The translations under genes were made by a program, and so were the position numbers. DNA of 64,000 bases, from assembly GCA_934098505.1 (NCBI GenBank), contig CAKOOR010000003.1, forward strand, positions 68,814 to 132,813. Reading direction: 5' to 3'. Positions 1-8,874 of this stretch are shown piece after piece. Position 1 is the first letter of the stretch. Each line of letters begins with the position of its first letter. This DNA comes from an uncultured Bacilli bacterium (GTDB lineage: Bacteria; Bacillota_I; Bacilli_A; RF39; UBA660). The notes beneath the pieces were generated by a model. The model was not told where the DNA came from. It saw nothing but the letters and a program-made list of their open reading frames with translations, and did no database searches.

Positions 1-1359
1 ACTGATACTAATGGTGATGGTAAATGTGATTTAAATTGTGATATCGATGGCGATGAATGGCCGGATATTAACATCGATTTAGATGGTGATGGTAAACCAG
101 ATTTAAATATTGATAACAATAAAGATAATAAATGCGATATTAACTGTGATAACAATAAAGATGGCAAAGCGGATACCAATATTGACACTAACGGTAATGA
201 AAAACCAGATACTAACTTAGATATTAATAAAGATGGAATTCCTGATATTAATGTTGATAAAGATAAAGATGGTAAGAGTGATTGGAATAAAATGAATCAA
301 GATACCGATGGCGATGGTAAATGCGATTTAAACTGCGATACTGATGATGATGAATGGCCAGATAGAAACATTGACTTAGATGGCGATGGTAAAGCTGACT
401 TAAATATCGATACTAACGGTAATGGCAATCCTGATACCAACTTAGATATTAATAAAGATGGGATTCCTGATATTAATGTTGATAAAGACGGTGATGGTAA
501 GGGCGACTGGAATAAAATGAATCAAGATACCAATGGCGATGGTAAATGCGATTTAAACTGTGATGATGATGGTGATGAATGGCCAGACCGCAATATTGAT
601 ATCGATGGTGATGGAAAACCAGATATTAATATTGATACTAATGGTAATGGCAAACCAGATACAAATTTAGATATTGATAAAGATGGTAAACCTGATGTCA
701 ACGTTGATAAAGATAAAGACGGTAAAGCCGATTGGAATAAAATGAACCAAGATACCAATGGCGATGGCAAGTGCGATTTAAATTGTGATGATAATGGTGA
801 TGAGTGGCCAGACCGCAATATTGATATCGATGGTGATGGCAAACCAGATTTAAATATTGATACGAATAATGATGGTAAATGTGATTTAAACTGTGATTCT
901 AATAAAGATGGTAAATGCGATTACAATTGTGATACTAATGGTGATGGTAAGTGCGATAGCAAATGTAATGAAATAGAAATAGTATTAGGTCAAAACTTCT
1001 TTATTCAAGATATAATCGTCTTAAATGCTAAAGATGTCGGTCCTGGTTGGAGTGGTGAACAAAAGTTCAGAATCAAAAATGAAAGCAATGATACCGTAAG
1101 ATATACCCTAAATTGGAAAAATGTAATTAACACATTCACTAAAGCTAATAACTTAGATTATACATTAACCAGAAATGGTCAAAAAATAGGAATATCAAAA
1201 GCACCATACATTGAATCCCCATTAATAGAAAATGAAAAAATTGATCCTAACTCTGAAATTGTTTATGTAATTAAATATGAATTTAAAGAAACATATCAAG
1301 ATCAAAATGTTGATCAAGGCAAGCTATTTAGTACTAATTTAGAAGTAGTTGTAAAATAA
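1..1359 (+). CDS. Asp-rich repeat surface protein, 5'-truncated by window edge
   Basis: The frame is open from the first base, so the start lies upstream; 452 residues are visible. Residues 1 to about 320 are a chain of DxDxDG-type loops (for example DTNGDGKCD, DIDGDGKPD), the pattern of calcium-binding thrombospondin type 3 or dockerin-like loops. Three 75-residue units (225 bp) begin with MNQDT at 292, 517 and 742; CD..CD cysteine pairs recur. The last 130 residues are not repetitive and look like a beta-rich TasA/camelysin-type domain. The next gene, 20 bp on, is a SipW-type signal peptidase, which in Bacillus processes TasA; a secreted fibre or matrix protein is therefore inferred. The ATG at 292 lies inside a repeat and is not the real start. 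Confidence 0.8.
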   Translation, partial: TDTNGDGKCDLNCDIDGDEWPDINIDLDGDGKPDLNIDNNKDNKCDINCDNNKDGKADTNIDTNGNEKPDTNLDINKDGIPDINVDKDKDGKSDWNKMNQDTDGDGKCDLNCDTDDDEWPDRNIDLDGDGKADLNIDTNGNGNPDTNLDINKDGIPDINVDKDGDGKGDWNKMNQDTNGDGKCDLNCDDDGDEWPDRNIDIDGDGKPDINIDTNGNGKPDTNLDIDKDGKPDVNVDKDKDGKADWNKMNQDTNGDGKCDLNCDDNGDEWPDRNIDIDGDGKPDLNIDTNNDGKCDLNCDSNKDGKCDYNCDTNGDGKCDSKCNEIEIVLGQNFFIQDIIVLNAKDVGPGWSGEQKFRIKNESNDTVRYTLNWKNVINTFTKANNLDYTLTRNGQKIGISKAPYIESPLIENEKIDPNSEIVYVIKYEFKETYQDQNVDQGKLFSTNLEVVVK

Positions 1360-1378
1360 TAGAAAGGACAAATAGAGC

Positions 1379-2437
1379 ATGGCAAAAAATAATAACGGTA
1401 AAAAATCGATATTCCGAATAATTACTGATGTCATTAGTTGGACGATATTTGTCCTTCTAATGTTATTAGCAGCATTTCTAATATATTATGTAATAGCTAC
1501 AAACATCTATGCTAGTAAAGGTGAAAGATTTAAACCTATTGTATCTTTATATACCATAATCTCCGGTTCAATGTTACCAACGATAAAAGTATATGATGTC
1601 GTAGTAAACTTAAAAATTGATGACCCTTCAAAATTACAAGAAGGCGATGTCATAACTTTTATTTCTCAAAGTAAAATAAATTATGGTGATACAATTACCC
1701 ATAGAATTAATAAAATAAGCTATGATAATGGCACCTATTACTTTACCACAAAAGGTGATAATAACTTGGTACCCGATGAAGCTCCTGTTGAATTTGATCA
1801 TATTATTGGTAAAGTAATATTAAAAATACCTCAATTAGGTCAAGCTCAATTCTTCTTATTAAAACAAGGTTCCAAACTATTCTTAATATTAATTCCATCT
1901 TTTGGTATTTTAATTTATGACTTATTAAAAATGTTAAACTTGTTTGGTACAAAGAAAAAAGTTGATAAATCCTTAGAAACTAAAGATAATAAATTATCTA
2001 AAGAAGAAGAGGAAAAATTAAAACAAGAGATCAAAGATAGATTAAATGTCGATAATAAAGAAGAAAATAACCAATCATTACTTGAAGATAAAGAGATTGT
2101 TAAAGAAGAAGTAAATAAGGAAAACCCCGAAAAAAAACAAGAAGAAATAATAGCCGAAAGAGAAGAGGTTAAAGAACCAGATATAAAATTTAAAGAAAAT
2201 AATAATAATCAAAACTCTAAACAACCTAAGAAATCAAATAAAAATAAAAACAACAATAATAAAACTAAACCAAATAATAATAATCAAAATAAAACTAGAA
2301 AAAATAATAATTATAATAAAAAGAATACTAATTATACTAAGAAAAATAACAATCAAAATAATCAAATAAATAGTGATAAACAACTAGATATTGATGTTGA
2401 TAAAGTCTTAAAAAAAATAAAAGAAAATAAATATTGA
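1379..2437 (+). CDS. sipW: SipW/ER-type signal peptidase I with Asn/Lys-rich tail
   Basis: Membrane signal peptidase of the ER/archaeal/SipW type. A membrane segment spans about residues 17-40, the nucleophile is Ser64 in SGSMLPT, and the general base is a His (GDTITHRI) instead of the Lys of ordinary SPase I. A second membrane segment lies around residues 160-180. The family is normally about 190 residues; here about 160 extra residues follow, first Glu/Lys-rich, then Asn/Lys low-complexity, ending DKVLKKIKENKY. An AGAAAGGA ribosome binding site precedes the start. It is probably co-transcribed with the upstream repeat protein, its likely substrate. The function of the tail is unknown; it may be a cytoplasmic or wall-facing charged linker. 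Confidence 0.85.
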   Translation: MAKNNNGKKSIFRIITDVISWTIFVLLMLLAAFLIYYVIATNIYASKGERFKPIVSLYTIISGSMLPTIKVYDVVVNLKIDDPSKLQEGDVITFISQSKINYGDTITHRINKISYDNGTYYFTTKGDNNLVPDEAPVEFDHIIGKVILKIPQLGQAQFFLLKQGSKLFLILIPSFGILIYDLLKMLNLFGTKKKVDKSLETKDNKLSKEEEEKLKQEIKDRLNVDNKEENNQSLLEDKEIVKEEVNKENPEKKQEEIIAEREEVKEPDIKFKENNNNQNSKQPKKSNKNKNNNNKTKPNNNNQNKTRKNNNYNKKNTNYTKKNNNQNNQINSDKQLDIDVDKVLKKIKENKY

Positions 2438-2441
2438 TAAT

Positions 2442-2489
2442 AGAAGATACAACCATAATAACTAAATGTTTTTGTCTTCTTTTTTTTTA
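2442..2489 (+). terminator. Rho-independent terminator after sipW
   Basis: AGAAGA..ACAA pairs with TTGTCTTCT and is followed by a run of nine T. Confidence 0.75.
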
Positions 2490-2519
2490 TTTTTCATATA
2501 TTAGTAGCAGGTGATATAT

Positions 2520-2762
2520 ATGAATTTTAATGATGAATTTTTTAATAAAGTGGAGAAAAAAACAAAAGTTAATAAGAAAACAATTTTAGATTTAGCTGAA
2601 AAACTAAATAATGGCAATATGAAAAATGAAAATACTATAAGAGAAGTTATTGGTACCTTATCAAAAATGACTGGTAAAAATATATCTAAAGAAAAAGAAG
2701 ATCGGATTATTGAAACAATTTTAAAAGATAAAGTGCCAAAAAGTATTGATAAAATGTTTTAA
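2520..2762 (+). CDS. spoVIF: SpoVIF-like sporulation protein
   Basis: An 80-residue protein matching the SpoVIF (YjcC) family along its length: FFNKVEKKT near the start, then a helix with LAEKLNNGN, IREVIGTLSKMTGK and the end KVPKSIDKMF, corresponding to the family pattern FF.KIEKKT..., VR..I..V....K.VSKE.ED.I and KVPKD..... In Bacillus, SpoVIF is needed for late coat assembly controlled by GerR/SigK. I chose the ATG at 2520 because AGCAGGTGAT lies just upstream; a GTG at 2511 would fall inside that ribosome binding site. It forms a single-gene unit after a terminator. Its presence suggests that the organism makes endospores. Confidence 0.8.
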   Translation: MNFNDEFFNKVEKKTKVNKKTILDLAEKLNNGNMKNENTIREVIGTLSKMTGKNISKEKEDRIIETILKDKVPKSIDKMF

Positions 2763-2777
2763 CTGAAACTTCTCTTG

Positions 2778-2786
2778 TGATATAAT
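2778..2786 (+). promoter_or_regulatory. Extended -10 promoter of XRE gene
   Basis: TGA followed by TATAAT at 2781-2786, about 27 bp before the start at 2813. The same TGATATAAT element recurs before several other genes in this window. Confidence 0.55.
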
Positions 2787-2812
2787 TATCTAATGAATGT
2801 GAGGGTAATTGT

Positions 2813-3916
2813 ATGAATGTTAGTAGAATGGCTGAATTTATAAGAAGTCTAAGAGAAAGCAAAAATTTAACTCAAGAACAATTAGGAGATATGATAAATG
2901 TCAGTAGATCTTTAATATCAAAATGGGAAACAGGTAGTAAAATTCCAGCAGTTGATTGTCTAACAGCTTTAGCTAAAGTATTTGATATAACTGTTGATGA
3001 AATAATTTACGGTGAACGTAAAAATAATGCGAACGCTAAAGACATTGAAACTTTATCAGCAACAATTATGAATGATAGTAAAAAGAGAATTGATATGAAT
3101 CATAAAATCTTCTTTTGTGTTGTTATGTTTTTACTTTTTCTAATATTTGCTATATATTTTATCTTTAATTATAATTCTATTAAAGTATATAGTGTTGGTG
3201 CTCAAGGTGATAATTTTGATATAAGAAATACTTTAATGATTATTTCTAAAAATAAATCTTATATTAAGTTTGGAGATATTTTTGATTCTAATGGTGATGC
3301 TACTGCGTATGAACGGTATGAATTTTATGCTAAAGACAATGATAAGAAAATAGTTTTAAGCAGCAGAAAAGATGGGGAGATAGTAAGAAACCTTGATGAT
3401 AATGATAACTTTTTAAATTTTAATAACTTAAGTAAATTTATTGATGATTTATATGTTGATATTTATTATCAAGATAAAGTAGAAACAATAAAATTAAATT
3501 GTAATTTAGAAATGGCTAATAATCAATTTCTTAATATTAATAAAAATAATAGTAGTAATATTGAAATGACTAGTAACATGAAAGATACCAGAAATCTTCC
3601 AAAATTTGTAAGCCGTAATTTTACTTATGATGAAGAAAGTGATAGTTATAAATATTCAGAAATTATTAATAACATAGATGTTACGTTTATTTATCACTAT
3701 GATATTAAAAGCATCGATATTTTTTATGAGAATAATAAGTTGATTTACGATTATAAAACCAATTATTTACTATATTTTGATACAACGCAAGAAAAGCCCA
3801 ATAAAATTTATATGTACGATTTAATAAATGATATGTGTCTATATGGTAAATGTGAGAAGTATGAATCAACCACTAAAAATTTTAAAGAAAATTATTATAA
3901 AATGCTAAAAAATTAA
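2813..3916 (+). CDS. Membrane-anchored XRE-family regulator
   Basis: Residues 1-65 form a Cro/CI helix-turn-helix (FIRSLRESKNLTQEQLGDMI, NVSRSLISKWETGSKIP). One membrane segment follows near residues 100-123 (FFCVVMFLLFLIFAIYFIF), and about 240 residues outside the membrane resemble no domain I recognise. This DNA-binding plus transmembrane layout suggests a one-component sensor whose outer part detects an envelope signal. A secreted protein of unknown function starts 70 bp downstream in the same direction and may be a target or partner. The start is supported by GAGGG upstream. Confidence 0.75.
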   Translation: MNVSRMAEFIRSLRESKNLTQEQLGDMINVSRSLISKWETGSKIPAVDCLTALAKVFDITVDEIIYGERKNNANAKDIETLSATIMNDSKKRIDMNHKIFFCVVMFLLFLIFAIYFIFNYNSIKVYSVGAQGDNFDIRNTLMIISKNKSYIKFGDIFDSNGDATAYERYEFYAKDNDKKIVLSSRKDGEIVRNLDDNDNFLNFNNLSKFIDDLYVDIYYQDKVETIKLNCNLEMANNQFLNINKNNSSNIEMTSNMKDTRNLPKFVSRNFTYDEESDSYKYSEIINNIDVTFIYHYDIKSIDIFYENNKLIYDYKTNYLLYFDTTQEKPNKIYMYDLINDMCLYGKCEKYESTTKNFKENYYKMLKN

Positions 3917-3986
3917 AATGTGACGAAACGGAACGAACATTTTTACCCATTCATGGTACAATGAAATCGTGAAAGGAGAAAGTGGA

Positions 3987-4733
3987 GTGAAAAGAGTTTT
4001 ATCATTATTAGTGTTATCTACTGCCATAATCGGAATTGGTAAAGTAAATGCTGAATCTAATAAAGAAATTTACTATACTAACCCAAATGGTATCAGCTTG
4101 ACAGAAAAAGAGTTCAATTTTACTAAATCAATATTTGATGAACATTTCATCGAAATAATGAATCAAGAAGATTATGATGTAATAAATCGTATGAATGTGA
4201 ATGAAAATGAAGTTGAAATTTCAGTAAAAGAACCAGATTATATTCAAGCAAGAGATTCTTCATTTGTTGAAACCCAAGCAAAGAGACTTACTATTGGTAA
4301 GTCATGCACGGGAAATATGTGTACAATAATTATGACTAATACTTGGAAATATGAACCTAAAGTAAAGAGTTATGATGTTATTGGTGCTATGTTTTCTAAT
4401 ACCAGTCTTTATAATGATGGTATCGCAACTGCTTGGAAAATCGATGGTACAAACTATCGATGCACTGAATATGTAACAGCTTCTAATGGTATTGGTTGTT
4501 CATATAAATTAAATTCTAGTGCATCGGAAGAAATCTATACTTTTATGACTTTTGATGTTTATACTGGTGGTTTAGTATATGGTAGTTACCAACATGCTGG
4601 CAGCACCGTAACATTAAGTCAAAGTAAAAATTATAGATTTGATATAAACGGATATGGTAACGTCTTTATCTTTAACACCTCAAGAGCTAAAAACGCTTAT
4701 GATGGTATGGGTGGCGTTTCAATATCAGTTTAA
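3987..4733 (+). CDS. Secreted protein of unknown function
   Basis: GTG start at 3987, chosen because AAAGGAG lies 8 bp upstream; the in-frame GTG at 3969 overlaps that site. A signal peptide is clear (KRVLSLLVLSTAIIGIGKVNA, cleavage before ESN). The mature protein of about 228 residues has two Cys pairs (SCTGNMC and RC..GIGC) and is beta-rich in its second half. I do not recognise the family. A likely promoter with TACAAT sits at about 3956. It follows a membrane-anchored XRE regulator. Confidence 0.6.
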   Translation: MKRVLSLLVLSTAIIGIGKVNAESNKEIYYTNPNGISLTEKEFNFTKSIFDEHFIEIMNQEDYDVINRMNVNENEVEISVKEPDYIQARDSSFVETQAKRLTIGKSCTGNMCTIIMTNTWKYEPKVKSYDVIGAMFSNTSLYNDGIATAWKIDGTNYRCTEYVTASNGIGCSYKLNSSASEEIYTFMTFDVYTGGLVYGSYQHAGSTVTLSQSKNYRFDINGYGNVFIFNTSRAKNAYDGMGGVSISV

Positions 4734-4905
4734 AGAAGTGAAAAGAATAAAAATGCAAAAATTTAAAATTGAAAAAAACAAATCCAAAAATAATAACCCA
4801 AAATTTGATATATTATTCGTGGCCAGGAAAGGGGACATTTGTCAATTAAAAGCTCAATAGGCTTAGAGTAATAATATATTAAATTAACTGCAAAAAACTA
4901 CAAAA

Positions 4906-4946
4906 AAAGAATCAGACTAATTTCTAAGTTTGATTCTTTATTTTTT
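4906..4946 (+). terminator. Terminator hairpin
   Basis: AAAGAATCA pairs with TGATTCTTT, with an inner ACT/AGT pairing, followed by a T-rich run. Confidence 0.7.
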
Positions 4947-5050
4947 CCTAATCATTTTGTTTATTATTTTCTTTTTTATATAATGGAGGAAAGTCATCTG
5001 CAATGTATAGTATTTTTTGTACAAAAAATCTATAAATTTTCTTTGAACGT

Positions 5051-5884
5051 TTTATGAATATTTACAAAATGATTATAACAAAAGAAATAAAAATAATGTG
5101 AAATAATTATAAAAATGTCAGTTATTAATTTAAAAATTAAAAAGTTTGAAAAACATAAAATAAGTTATAGCCAAATTAAAAAATTAATGATAATATGCAC
5201 TTAACAAGCAGACAGGGTGGTTTAAATTGATAATAAAAAAAGAATAGCTATTTTACAACAAAAGTTAGCCAAAAAAGAAAAGAATAGTAAAAACTATAAT
5301 AAACTTAAGCTAAAACTAGAACGTGCTTATTTTCGTCTTGCAAATAGTAGAAAAAAGCAAGCCGAAGAAATAGTAAGCAATCTTTTAAAAGAAAATGATT
5401 ATATAGTAGCTGAAAATTTGCAAGTAAATAAGATGATAACTGAATCCAGTTCAAAATCATTAAGAAAAAATATAATTCATTCCACATTTTCTCTAATTTT
5501 AGCAAAGTTAAGGCAAAAATATTTGTGGGAGAATAAGAAACTTATTCAAGTAAACATTTATTTTCCAAGCAGTCAACTTTGTTCATGCTGTAAACATAGA
5601 AACAAAGAAATGAAAGATTTAAAATTAAGAGAATATAAATGTAGTGAATGTGGAAATATTTTAGATAGAGATATAAATGCAAGCATAAATATATTAAATG
5701 AAGGAATAAAAATGGCTTTTGGCTTGTAAAGTACGTGATATTTAAAGTATAAATGAAATTTTAAAAGTACGGTGGCGATGCATCGGAGTTTATGTCTTTT
5801 GAGATTATTCTCGTAAGAAAAAGCCATTCGTGAGAATGGCTGAGTTGAAATGCGAAAGTAATGAGCATTTTAATTTTTGTTCTT
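5051..5884 (+). mobile_element. Decayed IS200/IS605-type TnpB element
   Basis: The limits come from comparison with an inverted copy at 19690-19910. The left end (5051-5149, beginning TTTATGAATATTTA) and the right end (about 5757-5884) are both conserved in that copy. The right end holds a perfect hairpin AGCCATTC-GTGA-GAATGGCT (5822-5841) and a second one with arms AAATGC/GCATTT (5848-5870), as is usual for this family, whose right ends also encode the omega RNA. No tnpA is present. The right tip reaches into the last codons of the convergent RNase J gene. Confidence 0.7.
5226..5729 (+). pseudogene. tnpB: Truncated tnpB (RNA-guided nuclease/transposase accessory), C-terminal part
   Basis: The open frame runs from 5226, after a stop at 5223, to 5729, about 167 codons, with no standard start at its head. 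It carries the basic helix typical of TnpB (KNYNKLKLKLERAYFRLANS), the RuvC-II Glu region (IVAENLQVNKM), the zinc ribbon (CSCC ... CSEC) and the RuvC-III Asp (DRDINAS). The N-terminal half with the first RuvC aspartate is missing, so the product cannot be an active nuclease. The right-end sequence that would give the omega RNA is still present downstream. A shorter internal ATG exists at 5418. Confidence 0.8.
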
Positions 5885-7546
5885 TATTTCCATGATAACA
5901 GGAATGATAGTAGGACGACGACCAGTTAAGTTGTTGATAAATGGATGTAATTCTAAAATAATAGTATTTCTTAAATCAACATAATTATAATCATTATTTT
6001 TTAAATAGTTAATTACAATATCACTAATTTTTCTTTCAATAGAATTAATTAATTCTATGTTTTCATTAACAAGAACAAAACCTCTTGTTGTAACATTTGG
6101 TTTAATTAATAATTTTTTAGTAAATGGATTAATGTTAAGAATAGTTACTAAAATACCATCTTTACTCATTAACTTACGATCTTTAATTACAACTGAACCA
6201 ATGTCCCCAATTCTTGAACCATCAACATAAACATCACCAGCTTGAATATTTGGCCCTTTTCTAACCCCATCTTTGTCTAATACTAAAGTTTCCCCATTTT
6301 GCATAACAAAAGTATTTTCATGTTTTACCCCACATAAAGTAGCAGTTTCTGCTTGTTTTTTTAGCATTCGATATTCACCATGCATTGGCATAAAATACTC
6401 TGGCTTAATTAAACGCATCATTAATTTTTGTTCTTCTTGATTAGCATGACCAGAAGTATGAACATTACTTAAGTCTTGATTAGTAAATACTTTAACACCC
6501 TTTAAATATAACTTATTGATAACATTGTTAATACTTGAAGCATTACCTGGAATAGCACTTGATGAAAATACTACTAAATCATCAGGTAACAAACTAATTT
6601 GTTTATGCGTTCCATTAGCAATTCTTGATAAGGCTGCTAGTGGTTCGCCTTGAGTTCCTGTGCATAAAATACAAACTTCATTATGCTTCATATCTTTGGC
6701 TTGATTAGCATCGATAAAAATAGTTTTATCTTCAATCAAGCCATTATTTAAAGCAATTTCAATAGCATTTTCCATTGAACGACCAAAAGTAATTATTTTA
6801 CGATTGTTTTCTTGACAAGATTCAATAATATGTTTAAGTCTATAAATATTTGAAGCAAAAGTAGCAATGATAACACGACCATTATGTGCTTTTATAATAT
6901 CTGTAATTTGTTCATCAACAACCGATTCACTTTTTGAGAACCCTTCACTTAAAGAGTTAGTTGAATCTGCCATTAAAAGTTTTACCCCTTCACTACCGAT
7001 TCTTGCCATCTTATGAATATTAGCCATTGGACCAATTGGAGTTAAATCAAATTTATAATCACCAGTTTCAAATATAGTACCATTTGGTGTATGCAAAACT
7101 ACTGCATAACTATCGGGAATAGAGTGGGTAATACCAACAAATTCAATATCAAAAAATTTAGTCTTAATGCGATAATCTTCATTAAAAATAACCATATTAT
7201 CATAAGTTATATTACGATCAACTAATTTTTTAACAATTAAATCAGCAGCAATCTTTGGCGCATATATAACAGGGATATTAACATTTTGTAATAAAAATGA
7301 AATACCACCTATATGATCTTCATGACCGTGTGTAATTATTAAACCTTTAATTTTATCTTCATTTTCTTTTAGAAAAGTAGTATCTTGAATAACATAATCT
7401 ACTCCCAAAAGATCTGATTCTGGAAACATAACTCCAGCATCAATAACAAATATTTCATTATTATGCATAAACGCATACATATTTTTGCCGACTTCACCTA
7501 GTCCGCCAAGGGCTACTATATAAGTAGCATCTTTTTCAAATTTCAT
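5870..7546 (-). CDS. rnjA: Ribonuclease J (beta-CASP metallo-beta-lactamase)
   Basis: 558 residues, full family length. The metal site HGHEDHIGG is at residues 73-80, the second MBL motif set follows (GDYKFD, DSTNS) and the beta-CASP motifs include HTSGHA and PMHGEYR. RNase J is the 5'-3' exo/endonuclease that carries out mRNA turnover and rRNA processing in Firmicutes. An AAGGAAGGA ribosome binding site precedes the ATG. The last codons (KNKN-stop) coincide with a 20-bp sequence that also follows sipS at 19690, so the extreme C-terminus and the stop seem to be supplied by the adjoining TnpB element. Whether this is RnjA or RnjB cannot be decided here. Confidence 0.93.
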   Translation of the reverse strand: MKFEKDATYIVALGGLGEVGKNMYAFMHNNEIFVIDAGVMFPESDLLGVDYVIQDTTFLKENEDKIKGLIITHGHEDHIGGISFLLQNVNIPVIYAPKIAADLIVKKLVDRNITYDNMVIFNEDYRIKTKFFDIEFVGITHSIPDSYAVVLHTPNGTIFETGDYKFDLTPIGPMANIHKMARIGSEGVKLLMADSTNSLSEGFSKSESVVDEQITDIIKAHNGRVIIATFASNIYRLKHIIESCQENNRKIITFGRSMENAIEIALNNGLIEDKTIFIDANQAKDMKHNEVCILCTGTQGEPLAALSRIANGTHKQISLLPDDLVVFSSSAIPGNASSINNVINKLYLKGVKVFTNQDLSNVHTSGHANQEEQKLMMRLIKPEYFMPMHGEYRMLKKQAETATLCGVKHENTFVMQNGETLVLDKDGVRKGPNIQAGDVYVDGSRIGDIGSVVIKDRKLMSKDGILVTILNINPFTKKLLIKPNVTTRGFVLVNENIELINSIERKISDIVINYLKNNDYNYVDLRNTIILELHPFINNLTGRRPTIIPVIMEIKNKN

Positions 7547-7561
7547 AATTAATCCTTCCTT

Positions 7562-7921
7562 CAGTTTATTATCTAATTCTATATTATTTGCACGAATAAA
7601 GTGTGCTTAAGTTTTTATGTTATATTCATAATATTTTTTATAATTGTCATCTAATGTAAAATAAGCTTAACGGTTATCATCTAAAAAGTTTAGTTAAATA
7701 TTCCCAAGATTTTAAATACAAATATAAGTGCATTTTATTTATAAAATACAATAAAAATAATAAAATTAGTTTCTTTACTAATAAATAACAAGCGTATAAC
7801 ATAAGCCCGGACTATAAAAAGATAAATAATATAAGTTAAATTTCCAAGTCCTTAAATGCAAATATAGTATATCAAAATATTCATTTATAATCAAGAAATG
7901 GTGGTTAGTTTCTCAAAACTG
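7562..7921. other. Non-coding interval between divergent rnjA and pilin gene
   Basis: AT-rich and without a credible reading frame. It must hold the rnjA promoter on the minus strand; I see no strong repeat or hairpin. Confidence 0.5.
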
Positions 7922-7950
7922 TTGCAAATAAAAAAATCTTAATGTATAAT
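7922..7950 (+). promoter_or_regulatory. SigA-type promoter of pilin-like gene
   Basis: TTGCAA at 7922-7927, a 17-bp spacer and TATAAT at 7945-7950, with an AGGAGAG ribosome binding site before the ATG at 7973. Confidence 0.7.
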
Positions 7951-7972
7951 TATTACTATAGGAGAGAATGTT

Positions 7973-8620
7973 ATGAAAATAAGTATTAATAAAAAAGGTT
8001 TTACTTTAGTTGAGTTATTAGCGGTTATCGTTATTTTAGCTGTTCTTGCATTAGTTGCTATGCCAAACGTAACTAGATTGATGGAAAATGCTAGAAAGAA
8101 TTCATTTACTACTGAAGCCACACAATTTGCTAAAGATGCTCAAACTGCATACACTGACATTCAGTTAGCTGGAACAATTAGTTCAGATAATACGTTATCA
8201 GTACAAAAAGATGTTCCTAGTACTAATAACAGTCACGGTAGTTTTGACTATTTTTGTATTTCATATGCAAGATTAAAGAGTGATCAATATATTAGTAAAT
8301 CTAATGATAATAATTATGGTGGTATTATAGAATTATTTATCCCAACATCAACAAATACATCAGTTAATACAACCGTTACCGCCGTTTATTTAACAAATGG
8401 TAGCTATGCAATTAATGGTTTATCACTAAATAACTTAGCATCTGGCAATTATTCCGCAGGAACTAGTGGCGTTGCTGGAAAGTACAATAGTGGTAATACT
8501 TTAACTGTTAAAACAGCAGGTGCTGTATCAAATGCTAATGATGGAAAACTTTGTTTAACTACTAAAGAAGAAATTTCAACTGAAATTGATAAACTTGCTA
8601 CTGCTGGCCAATTTAACTAG
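7973..8620 (+). CDS. Type IV pilin-like/pseudopilin protein
   Basis: A class III prepilin signal: short basic leader, then G9 before FTLVELLAVIVILAVLALVA, with the Glu at mature position 5 that pilins need. This hydrophobic helix is followed by about 180 residues of Ser/Thr/Asn-rich globular domain with two Cys. It would be cleaved by a prepilin peptidase and assembled on the membrane. The gene stands alone between its own promoter and a strong terminator, with no pilus ATPase or platform gene beside it. Tad-type genes do occur at 47-50 kb, but those normally handle Flp-type pilins, so pairing is uncertain. Confidence 0.8.
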   Translation: MKISINKKGFTLVELLAVIVILAVLALVAMPNVTRLMENARKNSFTTEATQFAKDAQTAYTDIQLAGTISSDNTLSVQKDVPSTNNSHGSFDYFCISYARLKSDQYISKSNDNNYGGIIELFIPTSTNTSVNTTVTAVYLTNGSYAINGLSLNNLASGNYSAGTSGVAGKYNSGNTLTVKTAGAVSNANDGKLCLTTKEEISTEIDKLATAGQFN

Positions 8621-8676
8621 GTTATTGGTTATCTAAATTTTTAAGAAATTATCTTAAAATTTATAGTTATAAAATA

Positions 8677-8725
8677 GGACTATTATGAAATTAAATAGTT
8701 AATTTCATAATAGTCCCTTTATTTT
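8677..8725 (+). terminator. Strong terminator after pilin gene
   Basis: An 18-bp perfect stem (GGACTATTATGAAATTAA) with a 4-nt loop, followed by CCTTTATTTT. Confidence 0.85.
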
Positions 8726-8874
8726 GTATAAATTTAATCTTTGAATATATTATATTTACTCAATTAATATCTAAAGTTTATTATATGATTAAAATATTTT
8801 ACAACTAGGCCATCTATTAACTCTTTCTCTTTTGTTCTTAATTTGATAAAATACAAAAGAAAGAAGGTTTTAAA

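Noticed and set aside
522..842. Open frame on the minus strand opposite the Asp-rich repeats
   Set aside because: It exists only because the repeat has few stops on the other strand; it is periodic, has no ribosome site and lies wholly within a real gene.
1..960. CRISPR array or satellite
   Set aside because: The repeats are 225 bp, in frame and coding, with no spacer pattern.
4654..4860. Small gene overlapping the secreted protein end
   Set aside because: No ribosome site, mostly overlapping in another frame; the tail from 4753 (36 codons) is Lys/Asn-rich chance sequence.
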